A stretch of 64,000 bases of DNA from Liolophura sinensis (lineage: Eukaryota; Mollusca; Polyplacophora; Chitonida; Chitonidae). Every line of letters starts with the position of its first letter. The first letter of the stretch is position 1. The notes under the pieces were generated by a model. That model made no database searches. It was not told the origin of the DNA and saw nothing but the letters and a program-made list of their open reading frames with translations. The stretch is from assembly GCF_032854445.1 (NCBI RefSeq), contig NC_088304.1, forward strand, positions 7,205,704 through 7,269,703, given 5' to 3'. This document shows positions 10,532 through 21,199 of the stretch, in pieces. The translations under genes were made by a program, and so were the position numbers.

Positions 10532-10833
10532 GTGTATTAATGTAGAGAAGTTGGAGAGGACAAAAAGGTGTGTTTACTTAACAATGTGATGCCTTGGATA
10601 TCAAGCGATGTTGTAATCCCTGGCTCTAAACATGCAATGGTCTTGTATTTTTTCGCAGACGAAAGCCATGCGGGAAATCGTAGTGTATTAATGTAGAAAA
10701 TTTGGAGAGGACAAAAAGGTGTGTTTACCTAAGAACGTGATGCCTTGGATATCAAGCGATGTTGTAGTCCCTGGCTCTAAACATGCAATGGTCTTGTATT
10801 TTTTCGCAGACGAAAGTCATGCGGGAAATCGTT
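10532..10833 (+). repeat. Private 151-bp direct tandem duplication in HOR1 M7
   Basis: gtgtattaatgtagagaagt starts at 10532 and a near copy starts at 10683. The two copies differ at several positions (for example ttaacaatgtg versus taagaacgtg, and agccatg versus agtcatg). The other M7 monomers have a single copy, so the event is specific to this unit. Confidence 0.9.
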
Positions 10834-11021
10834 CTGTATTTGTCCTGTGCTACCTACTTTTACAACCTAGCACCTACCAAGATAACGTTTTCTACACTTT
10901 CAAATCTTTTTTGAAAATGTTGCTTTGTGTCACAATAAATTTTATCATTTGGACACTGGAATATGTCACCCTCTCTTTAATACAACAAAACATTTTTCAT
11001 CAAAATCCCATCTGTAAATGA
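10719..11021 (+). other. Type 7b M7 3'-block open frame, 100 codons
   Basis: GTG-started frame with NVMPWISSDVVVPGSKHAMV, then DESHAGNRSVFVLCYLL. A shorter version is at 22558-22785. It lies in the second copy of the private 151-bp duplication. In type 7a copies the same DNA contains stops. Unsupported as a gene. Confidence 0.18.
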
Positions 11022-11254
11022 CAAAAATGACCATAGTATCATTGGTAACATCACTGTTAGCATGCTAAAGAAACAAACACCAAAAATCTCTTTTTTTCCG
11101 CTCGGAGGTCTCTGGTTTGTAATGTTTAATCCTTGGTGCAATAGCTCCTTTTGCAAAGAATACAGTTTTTTCTTGATGATATCTCCTCACTTCACGACAA
11201 ACAGAGAGATGCTAGAAGGTATATCCAGGTGATGTCAAAGTGTTGCGTTTCACA

Positions 11255-13919
11255 GATCTGTCTGAAGTTAGCAGACAATGCTCTCTAATATCTACGACAC
11301 AGTTACATATGGACAGCACAGCCCTTCTCAAGTGTTCCTTAGAAGACAACACAGACGTATTTGTTAAGGATTGGTGTAGCGGAGATCTGCTCAGATGTAA
11401 ATTGAATTTAAGGCGCCATCCACAGGTGTTAAGGCGGTAATACTGAACAGCCCGACGTGTCGATTCAACCCGCATCGCCCTGAGTCTCTGAAAGACTCCA
11501 TCCACAAGGTTTTTTTTTACAGTCCACCGCTAAACAACCTTTAGGACATTTTTTCTGTCACAGAAGTATAAGTGAACCCTGCGCGTTAAATCGGCCACAG
11601 AAGATCGATACTATAGACGAAACCGATACGTGTGGATCTTAAGTGTGTATAAGCAACTGTTTCGTTTGGCACAATTTTTATGCCAGCAGCGGAACTTTTC
11701 TTGACTTAACGAAGCTGCCCAGACACGGGAATAGAAGCCGAAATTTATCCAGATGTCGTGATTACAAAATAGGAATTGATGAACAAACTGTAAGTGAAAA
11801 CAATGACTAGGCCATGCAGGGTTTAGGTGGTTGGCGGCAGCTTTTTACAGAGCAGTAAAGTGAAACCGTAGATTTTATTTATGTTTTTCCTCGATCAGTG
11901 CAAAATTGATATCATTAACTGATTTAGTGAAAATGGTTGTACGCATTAATTTTCTATGTACGTTATACCCGCCTGGTTAATTGAGTAAGAAAACTCCAGA
12001 CTTTCACCTTTCACTTTTTAAAACTTCTAACTTAAAACGACAACCGACGAAAGAGCTGGATTCAAGTTTGCTACCTCACTGACAGGGATATTATCAGCTT
12101 TGGTTAGACCAGCCTTGGCTCATGCTGACTCGCGTCGAAAACATTTGTACACATCTGAAAACATTTTCTAACCCTATATATGTAAAATAATACCAGTTTT
12201 TTTGCACATATACATATGTACAATGGAGAATAATCATCAAAACCGCTCTTCCCAGCATTCATCAACACGGAGTCATTCCACGCTTACAGCCGTCCATTTA
12301 TTATGTCGTGCCAAGTCAGGTGAGAACCAAGATTGTTTTAGATACGAACCCAATTGGGCTTCAGCTTGAACCTGCATTTGTACTCAGAATGATTTATTGT
12401 TTATTTGCGTGAGTGGGAGTACTTTATGTGTAGTGACTGATTAATGGTGCTACGTAATGTAAATGTGTGAATCGAAACTAATAGCTCAGCTAGCGATTAC
12501 TGTTCGGACATGTGTTATACAGGCAGTCATCTCTGTTAACGATAACAGACCAGTATAAACATAAGCATGAATTTTTACAAATTAGACGACCATTTAAATT
12601 GTTTTCTAGACTGATCATATTCCACAGAAACAGGATCATAACAGACAAACACCATTACATCAAGTGGATTTTTCTAGTAATTTACTAATATTTTACACAC
12701 CCCGAAAGTCTTGTAATCATAAACCGTATGGAACCACGTGACGTTTTCCGTTAATGACGATGGCCGCAAAGCATTTTAAGAGGAGCGTCTGGTCAATCTC
12801 GGAACCGGGTAACTCGATTAATCCCACTCTCAGATCAACCTTTTTCACCTCTCTGGAGATATGGAGGAATTGATATCCAGCAGGGCTGTCAAGAGATGAG
12901 CAGGCCATCCAGATTATCATTAGGCTGATGTCTGTAGGAGATAATAATTACTGAAGGGCATTGATGTGTTCTGAGCCAGGACACCGATTGTCATTAGCTG
13001 TGGTCTCAGACATTTATATTAGACACTGATGGCAATACAAAACGGAATAGTTAATAAAAATGTACAGTTTTTTTTAAATCTTTGCAAAGATTTCAATGAA
13101 GTGAGATTCCAATTACATACTATTGAGACAAATATTGTTTGTAGCATGTGCCCTATAGGCCTACATGTCAATGCCATGAACACTGAGACTTTGATAAATA
13201 GCTGAAGGGGCCAGCACGACAGGTACTATTGTAGATAATGCTGAGAAATCGCGAATCACAGTTTCTCTTGTCGTCTGTGGCTTAAAGCTTAAATGTACAG
13301 TGCGTGAACGCCTTTCCATGGCTGTAGGAAGTCGGGTTCAGGTCAGTTTTCAGTATTTTCACATTTTCAGATTATTCCCAACAATATTCTTTATTTAAGA
13401 TATCTGGTGCTTAAATAATGTTATAAATAGTAAAATTTAAGGCGTTCGAAAATTCCGGTGTGTCACAACAAAGTACAAAGTTTGGAAAATGTACGCTTTA
13501 CAATTTATCACGTTCTCGTATAAATGAAAATATTTTCGGGGGGTACAGATAAGGCTTTGAAACTTCCTGAATGAAAACCAGAAAGAGTCTTGCGTCCTTA
13601 AAGCGGTAACAGATAAAATGCAGTCTACTTCATATCCGATCGCCATCCGGTAGGCATGTATGCAAACTGGGGCCGTCATCTTCATTACAGTTACCAATTA
13701 CCATTGTTGATATAAATAGGAATGCAGCCATGTTGTTTTGTGACATCACTTTTTTTATCTCCTCAATCAATCTTGTGTCCTTCTAAAGTTTTCCTTGGTG
13801 CACTAATAGAGCTCCTTTAATGCAAGAATATATTCTTGATTATACCACATTATGATTTTCTCCGCCTATAGTGATAGGTTAGAAGGAATATTAAAGTGAT
13901 AAAAAAGCATTTCACAGCA
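11255..13919 (+). repeat. HOR2 monomer M1 (2,665 bp)
   Basis: Full-length M1. tRNA-like module starts at 12054 and CACGTG is at 12735-12740. The tail frame that is open in other M1 copies is interrupted here because ggggaattgg has become ggaggaattga, giving an in-frame TGA near 12870. Confidence 0.85.
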
Positions 13920-15112
13920 GAAAAGTCTGAAGTTAGCAGGCAATGCTCTGTAATATCCACGAGGCAGTTACATCTGGACAGCACAACCCTTCTCAAGTGT
14001 TCCTCAGCAGACAAAAAAGACGTATTTGTTAGGGTCGCGTGTCGCGGAAATCTGCTCAGATGTAAATTGATTTTTGAACGCCATTGCTAGACCTTAAGCC
14101 GGTATTACAGAACAGCCCGATGTGTGGGTACAAACGGCATTGCTCTAAGCCCCTAAAAGACTTCATCGAACCACCAGGGTTCATTTACTGGTCAAAGCTA
14201 AAGAACCTTTAGGACATTTTTTCCCTCACGGAAATATCAATGAACCCTTTCCGTCAGTTCATCTCGATGAGATCGATTCCATATCTAGAAGAGCTAGACG
14301 TGTGGATCCTGATATAATGATATTTAATTTTCTGTGTGCATGATACCGGTCAGGCTAATAGTGTATAGAAAACTGTAGTTCTGGAAGTAAACTGCAACCC
14401 TTCTTCAGTCACTTCTTAAAAATACTAAATTAAAAACAAATCCGAACGTTGCAGAAAGAGCTGGATTCGAGCTTGCGACCTCAGTGGCGATGGGATTATC
14501 GGCTGTGGTGAAGGCAACCTTGACTCATGCTGGCTCGTGGCGAAAACTTTTGGAATTATTTTGTATGTCTACATATGTAAAATAAACACAATTCTTTCGC
14601 ACATATACATATATAAAATTGAGAATAAATACAAACTAGCAGCTCTGTGTGGATCATCATTAGGCTCATGTCTGTATGACATAGTAATTCCTAAAGGGCA
14701 GTGATGTGTTCTGAGTCAGGACACCGATTGGCATTAGCCGTAAAATACAGTGGTCCTTACATCAGACCATGGTGGCAAAAGGGAGGAATAATTAACAAAA
14801 CTTTTCCCTTATATTAAAAAGTCGCGAAGATCTTAATGAAGCGAGATTCTGATGTGAATTATGTTGAGAGAAAGGTTGGTTATAGCGTGTGACGTATTGG
14901 TACATGTAAATTATTTGTTAGTGCTATGTGCACTGATGCGGATATTGTAAATGATGTAAAATCTAAAATCGCAATTGCTGTTGCCGTCCGTGAATTCCAA
15001 GATACAATGGCATGGACCTTTTGCCTGAATAAACAACATTATCTATTCAATATATACCTAACTGAATGATATTACCTAATGGTAATATCAAAACATATGT
15101 CGTTTCCCAGGA
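13920..15112 (+). repeat. HOR2 monomer M2 (1,193 bp)
   Basis: Same two internal losses as other M2 copies; tRNA-like module from 14459. Ends with a perfect inverted repeat GATATTACC / GGTAATATC (loop TAAT) at 15068-15089. Confidence 0.85.
15068..15089 (+). other. Perfect short hairpin at the end of M2
   Basis: Arms GATATTACC and GGTAATATC with loop TAAT. Also perfect at 26915-26936 and 50107-50128, shorter at about 4171-4190, and broken in HOR4 near 38870. Lies about 25 bp before the M3 anchor. Function unknown. Confidence 0.6.
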
Positions 15113-15196
15113 GATCTGTGTGAAGTTAGCAGACAATGCTCTGTAATATCAACGACGACATCTACATCTACATCTAGACAGTTCAGTCCTTCTCTA

Positions 15197-15529
15197 GTGC
15201 TCCTCAGCAGACAAAAAAGACATATTTGTTTGGGTTGCGTGTTGCGGACCTCTGCTCAGATGAGAATTGAATTTTGGGCGACATCAGCAGATCTTCAGCC
15301 ACTATTACTGAACTACCCGTGTCGATACAAACGACATGGCTCTAAGCCCCTCAAAGACTTTATCAAACTACCCAAGTTCTTACACTGGTCAAGGCTAAAG
15401 AACATGTGGAACATTTTTTCTGTCGCAGAAATATCAGTAAACCCTTTGCGTCAGTTTGGCTCGATGAGATCGATTCTAGAGAGGAGAGCGAGACGTGTGG
15501 ATCCTGAGGGCAAACAAGCAACTGCTTGA
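15197..15529 (+). other. Recurrent plus-strand open frame in the M3 head, 110 codons
   Basis: GTG-started frame from the head block through the T-rich/CAG stretch to the following block (ISVNPLRQFGSMRSILERRA). Part of it is open at 38981-39193. Other M3 copies (4370-4603, 27115-27348) instead keep a different frame open across the same DNA, reading HFF.RRNISEPF and EIDSREESETCGS. This shows that frame openness is not consistent between copies. Confidence 0.15.
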
Positions 15530-15778
15530 CTTGGCACAATTTTTATATTTTTGTTGACGTAACGGAGCAAGTAATAGGGGAAAATCGAAACTGAAATTTA
15601 TGCAGATATCTTCATTAGAAAATAGGAATTGATCAACAGAGTGTACGTGGAAATCACCAGGCCATGCAGGGTGTGGTTGGTTTGGCCATGGTTTTTTAAA
15701 GTGAGAGCAGTAAAGTGAAAGCATAAACTTTTGTTGATCATTAGTCCGTACAAAATTGATATCATTTATAGACTTCAT
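15476..15778 (-). other. Antisense open frame of 100 codons in M3
   Basis: Paralogue of the M5 antisense frame, with PNQPHPAWPGDFHVH, EDICINFSFD and the same RIHTSRSPL end. Other copies are 27317-27619, 39235-39525 and 50575-50796. It lies in a block that M2 has lost entirely and HOR6 M5 has also lost, which argues against an essential function in every copy. Confidence 0.2.
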
Positions 15779-16895
15779 GATAATCGTCGTACTTGTTAAT
15801 TTTTCATGTTTACCTTAATCATCAGGCTAATAATGCGTAGAAAACTGTAGTTGTGGAAGAAAACTGCAGACTTTCACATGCCACTTTTTGAAACGTCTAA
15901 CTTAAAACGACAACCGAACTGTGTAGCAAGAGCAGCTGATCTCGAGCTTGCAACCTCGGTGGCCAGGGAATTATCGGCTGTGGTGAGATCAACCTTGACT
16001 TGTGCTGACTCGTGTCGAAAACTTCCGTACACATTTGGGAATATTTTCTAGGTCTATATATGTAAAATGAATACAATTCTTTTACACATACACATATATA
16101 AATTGGAGAACAAATATCAGCACCGCTGCTCTTACCCATTCACCAACACAGAGGCATTCAACGCTAACAAGCCTTACCCTTATTGTGGAGTGCCCAGTCA
16201 AGTGAGGACCAAATCTGACACGAGCCGAATGGAGCTTCAGCTTGAACCTGCCGTTGTGTTCAAATCGATTTATTTGTTTATTTACGTCAATGGGAGTACC
16301 GTATGTCTCCTTACTTATTTGCGGTACTACATAATATAGCGGATATATGTTATCTCTGTTAATGTTAAGATACCGGTATACTAGGAAGCATGAATTATTA
16401 TAAATTAGATGACAATAATCATGAAACAGGTTCCTAGACTGATCAAATAACAAAGAAACACATCATAAAACCATTCAGGGACAACAACATTTATTTGACA
16501 TACAGTGGATTTTCAAGTAATTTATTAATACTTACAGCAGCTCGAGAATCTTGTAATTGTAAACCTTATTGAACATTGAATAACGATGAAAGGGAAGGAC
16601 TTTAACAGGAGCGTCTGGTAAATCTCGAAACCGGTTAACTCGATTAATCCCACTCTCAGATCAACCCTTTTCGACCTCTACGGAGATATGGGGGAATTGG
16701 TATCCAGAAGGGCTATCAAAATATGAACGAACCGTGCAGATGATCATTACGGTAATGTCTATAGGAGATAGAAATTACCGAAGGGCATTGGATTCTGAGC
16801 CAGGACACCGATTTTCATTAGCAGTGATGGCAAAAACATGGAATTATTATTAAAAAGGCACAGTAAATTTAAAAAGTGGCAAACATTTTAATCAA

Positions 16896-17126
16896 ATGAT
16901 TTTCTATTTGATTTCTATGGAGAGAAAGAATAATTATGATGTGTGCTCTATAAGGAGATGTGAATTATCTGTCAATGCCATGTACATTCATGTAGAGATT
17001 TCAGTTGGAAAATTTAAAAAACTTGTCCAGTTTGTCTGTTCATTTGACCTTAACAACATTCAAGCCTTAGAGCATGTTGGCTTTTGTCATCATACATTAC
17101 AGTATTTTGGACACTGCAGTATATGA
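16896..17126 (+). other. M3 3'-block open frame A, 76 codons
   Basis: ATG frame including RRCELSVNAMYIHVEI, then FDLNNIQALEHVGFCHH. Intact in HOR4 (40177-40407) and shortened at 28765-28950. The first part aligns with the tail end of M2, M4 and M5, where the same frame reads RCKLFVSAM.IDAEIVNDV. It overlaps the next frame and is offset by one base, as expected for a decayed longer frame with a frameshift. Confidence 0.25.
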
Positions 17127-17301
17127 CCTTCTCTTTAACAGACCAAAATGTTTTTCCATTGGTGAGATTAAAACTTTGGGATTTCCTGAATCGACACCAG
17201 AGATACACTTGAGACAGAACGGAGAACTTGTAATATGGAGTCTATTCCATATCCAATATCCTACCGATAAATACAAACTGTTGTCGTATTATCTATTATA
17301 G
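17074..17301 (+). other. M3 3'-block open frame B, 75 codons
   Basis: ATG frame with NRPKCFSIGEIKTLGF, then STPEIHLRQNGELVIW. Copies: 28898-29125 and, in the shortened M3 of HOR6, 61066-61353. The type 7a M7 monomers carry a paralogous frame (34644-34928, 57308-57574) keeping RPK.FSI, STPEI and LRQN.EL. This is the most protein-like stretch in the window, but I cannot name a family. Confidence 0.3.
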
Positions 17302-17530
17302 TATCATGTATCATCATTGCTATCAATACGATTAGGGAACCAGGTTTATGTTTTGACCATACTATTATCATATTCTGTAAAACAATCCATCAAAAATTTC
17401 ATCTCATGCGGTATAAGGTCTGCCCTAAAATTTCGACCTTAGAGTAATAGCTGCTTTGTGCAAGTACAGTGTGTAGTATTCTTCTCGATTACATCACCTG
17501 ACTTCAGGACACGCAAGGCATATTGATATG

Positions 17531-18596
17531 ATGTACAACATACAAAACATTGTACAATGTGCGTGTAGAGTTATTGTTTATTTGCGTCAGTGGGAATACT
17601 GTATGTGTGCTCTCTGACTGGCCACGCCTCCTATAAATGTTTACTGTTACTGTGTAAATCTAAAGTAACAGATGAACTAGCGAATAATGATCGGGTACGT
17701 CTTACATATACTGATCTCTGTTGATGAGAGAATAGCTTACTCTAGATCGCCATAACCATACAATTGTCTTCTACACTGACAAAATTACACAAAAATAGAT
17801 AACAAAACCATACAGAGACAGACACCAATATACAAAGTGGATTTTTAAGACATTTAATAATATTTTACACAGCCTAAAAATCCTAGAGTGTACAAACCTT
17901 ATCGAATCACGTGATACTTGTTAACAGCGCGAGAAAACGATGACAAGGACGCATTATAAGAGAAGTGTCTGGTAAATCTCGAAACCGGGTAACTTGGTTA
18001 ATTCCACTCTCAAATCAACCTTTCCAACCTCTACGAAAGTATCCAGCAGGGCTATCAAAATATGGACAAGCCGTGCGGATCATGGTTTGGCTGACGTCTG
18101 TAGGAGATAGCAATTAGCAAAAACGACACTAATAGGTTCTAAGCAAGGGCACTGACTGCCATCAGCCGTAACATTGGCCTTTAGTCGTAGACATTTAAAT
18201 CAGGCCCTGACGGCAAAAACAGGGAATAATTAATAAAAACGAACGGGTACAGTTAATTTAAAAAGTCGCGAAGAAATTGATGCAGTCAGATTCTCATGTG
18301 AATTCTGGTGAGAGAAAGGTTGATTGTAGCGTGTGAGCTATTAGGAAAGGTAAATTATTTGTTAATGGCATGTGCATTGATGCAGAGACTGTAAATGATG
18401 TAAAATATATAATCGCATTTGCTGTTGCCCTCAGAGTACTCAGAGATGAACCCTTTTCCAGTATGAACAATATTCCCTCTTTTATATATACGTAATTAAA
18501 TATTACGGCTTTCGTAAATTTTGGTCTGTGTCAGGACAAATAGAGAGAGGCTAGCAGGCATATCAGGGTGATATAAAAGTGTAGCATTTCCCAGCA
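17531..18596 (+). repeat. HOR2 monomer M4 (1,066 bp)
   Basis: Same architecture as the other M4 copies: no head block and no tRNA-like module, palindrome acattgtacaatgt near its start, tail block near 17980-18120. Confidence 0.84.
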
Positions 18597-20360
18597 GATC
18601 TGCCTGAAGTTAGCAGGCAACGCTCTGTAATATCCACAACGCAGTTACATCTGTACAGCTCAACCCTTCTCAAGTGTTCCTCAGCAGACAAAAAAGACTT
18701 ATTTGTTAGGGATTGATGTCGCTTAGATCTGCTCAGATGTAAATTAAATTTCGGACGCCATCGACAGATCTTAAGTCGGTATTACTGAAAAGCCAGTCGT
18801 GTCGATAAAAACGGCATTGCTCTAAGCCTCTGAAAGACTTCATCAAAGCACCGGGTTTTATTTACAGATCCCCGGTAGAAAACCTTTAGGACATTTTTTT
18901 CCGTGGCAGAAATATCAGTCAGCCCTTTGCGTTAATTCGACCACAGGAGATCGATTCTAGAGAGGAGAGCGAGACGTGTGGATTCTGAGGGTAAATAAGC
19001 AACTGTTTGGTTTGGCACAATTTTTATGCCAGAATCGGAAATTTTGTTGACGTAACAGGGGGTGCTCAGGAAGGAGAATCGAAATTGAAATTTATCCACA
19101 TGTCTTGATTACAAATTAGGAAATCAGCAAGAAAGTGCACATGAAAACAATCGCATGGCCATGCAAGGTGTGGGTGGTTTGGCAATCGCTTTTTACAGAG
19201 CAGTAAAGTGAAAACATAGACATTCCTGATGTCGTTGTTCAAGCCATACAAAACTGATATCATTAATTGATTTTGTGATAATCGTCGAATTCATCAATTT
19301 TCTATGCACATGATACCGGTCAGGCTAATAATGTATAGAAAACTGTACTTCTAAAAAAAAACTGCAGCCCTTCACCAACCACTTCAAAAACATTCTAACA
19401 TATGAAGAAATCCGAAGATTGCAGAAAAAGCTGGATTCGAGCTTCCGACCTCACTTTCCAGGGAATTATCGGCTGTGGTGAGGGCAACCTTGACTCAAGC
19501 TGATTTTCTTGGTCTACATTAAAAAAAAAAAATCGATTCTTTCTCACATATAATTAGATAACATGAGAAATAAATCGAAACTAGCAGGTAATGATTATTC
19601 TTTGATTATGTGCTTTACAGATAAGGGATAAAAAAACCCGGTATACAGGTAAGTATGAATTATTATAAATTAGACGACCACAATCATGAAATAATTTTCT
19701 AGACTTATCTAGCTGCACAGAAACAGGTCATAAAACCAAAGAGAGATAAACAACGTTACATAAAGTGGATTTTAAAGTAATTTAGTAATATTTTACACAG
19801 CCCAAAAATCTTGTAATCATGAACCCTATCCAAGCACGTGATGTTCCCCGTTATAACAATGACACGGTAGCACACTGAGAGCAGCGTGTGGTAAGTATCG
19901 GAACCAGGTATCTCCATTTATTCCACTCTCCTTTCAGACCTCTATGGAAATATGTGGAATTTATTATCCAGCAGGGCTATCTAAATATGAACGAGCCGTG
20001 CAGATCATCATGAGGCTGATGTCTGCAGGAGACAGTAATTACTGGTGGGCACTGAGCCAGGACAACAACTGTCATTAGCCTTGAAACCGTGTAGAATACA
20101 GTGGTTCTATACATTTATATCATACACTGATGGCAAAAAGCGGGCGGGGGATAATTAATACAGTTCATTTAAAAAGTCCCGAAGATTTTAATGAAATGAG
20201 ATTCTTATGTGAATTCTTGAGAGATTGGATGTAGTGAGCGACATATTAGGAGATGTAAATTATTTGTTGGGGCCATGTACATTGAGGCAGAGATTGTAAA
20301 TGATGTGGAATCTAAACTCGCAGTTGGTGTTGCCGTCAGTGGATTCGAAGATACAAGGTT
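18597..20360 (+). repeat. HOR2 monomer M5 (1,764 bp)
   Basis: Head block to tail block as in HOR1 M5 but without the loss near 7771. tRNA-like module from 19429. A 12-base A run at 19521-19532 replaces the acattataaaataaatc seen in other M5 copies. Confidence 0.85.
19521..19532 (+). repeat. A12 homopolymer in HOR2 M5
   Basis: Twelve A between ctacatt and tcgattc, where the other M5 copies have ataaaataaa. Probably small changes that merged two A runs. Confidence 0.85.
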
Positions 20361-21199
20361 ATTACTGAACAGCCTGACGTGTCAATGCAACCCGCATCGC
20401 CATGAGTCTCTGAAAGACTCAGTCCCCCAGGGTTTATTTACAGTCCACCGATAAAGAGCCTTTAGGACATTTTTTCCGTCGCAGAAATATCAGTCAGCCC
20501 TTTGCGTTAATTCGGCCACAGGAGATCGATTCTAGAGAGGAGAGCCAGGCGTGTGCATCCTGAGTGTAAATAAGCAACTGTTTGGTTTGGCACAATTTTT
20601 ATGCCAGCAGTGGAACTTTTGTTGACGTAACGGGGCCGTCAAGGGAAGGTGAAATTTATCCAAATGTCTTGATTACCAAATAGTAATTGAGAAACCAAGT
20701 GTGCATTAAAGGCCATGCAGGCTGTGGGTGGTATGGTTATGGCTTTTTACAGAGCAATAAAGTTAAACCATAAATTTATTGATGTTCTTCCTCAATCCAT
20801 ACAAAATGACCTGCAAGCGTTGGATTCGAGCTTGCGACCTCACTGACCAGGAGATTATCAGCTTTGGTGAGAGCAACCCTGGCTCGCGCTGACACGTGCT
20901 GTAGAATAAATACAAGTCTTTTGCAAATTTTCCGATATAACATGGAGAATAAATATCAAAACACTTCTTCTTACCCATTTACTAAGACGCAGCCAATCAA
21001 CGCGTACAGCCTTCCCCTTATTATTCAGTATTAAGTCAGGTAAGTCTCAAACTTGTGTTAAGTACGAGCCGAATGGAGCTTCAGCTTGGGCCTGTATTTG
21101 TTCTCATAATGATTTATTCTTTTTGTGCGTGAATGGGAGTACTGTAAGTGCTGATTAATGTTGCTACCTGATGTTTCATTTGTAAATCGAAACTAGCAG
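20361..21199 (+). repeat. HOR2 monomer M6 (839 bp)
   Basis: Head and tail missing as in all M6 copies; tRNA-like module from 20817. By eye almost identical to HOR4 M6 and less similar to HOR3 M6. Confidence 0.84.

Larger units (their letters stand above)
341..11254 (+). repeat. Higher-order repeat unit 1 (10,914 bp)
   Basis: First complete copy of the tandem HOR, bounded by the M7-M1 anchor at 341 and its next occurrence at 11255. It contains M1 to M7 in order. It is about 0.9 kb shorter than HOR2 because the middle of M3 is missing (junction near 5476-5483). It carries a private 151-bp tandem duplication in M7 at 10532-10833. Orientation is the same as all other units. Confidence 0.9.
9193..11254 (+). 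repeat. HOR1 monomer M7, type 7b (2,062 bp with 151-bp duplication)
   Basis: Starts within the block before the tRNA-like module (9489-9562). Carries the AGTAAATACCAAGGCGG block at about 9652, CACGTG at 10052-10057, a tail block to about 10281, and a 3' block. The 3' block holds a private tandem duplication (10532-10833). Without that duplication its length would be close to the 1,888 bp of the other 7b copies. Confidence 0.82.
15113..17530 (+). repeat. HOR2 monomer M3 (2,418 bp, complete)
   Basis: Complete M3. Antisense-open stretch 15476-15778, tRNA-like module from 15934, GGAGAACAAATATCAG block at about 16104, tail block at about 16600-16790, then a 3' block with two overlapping open frames at 16896-17126 and 17074-17301. 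A short acatct iteration at about 15158-15176 is one copy longer than in other M3 monomers. Confidence 0.87.

Noticed and set aside
15158-15176. acatct microsatellite
   Set aside because: Only about three iterations and one more than in sister copies; too short to call a microsatellite.
16060-16120. TATA-box promoter (catatataaattggag)
   Set aside because: TATA-like strings occur in an AT-rich cacatatacatata tract in most monomers, with no supporting downstream gene.
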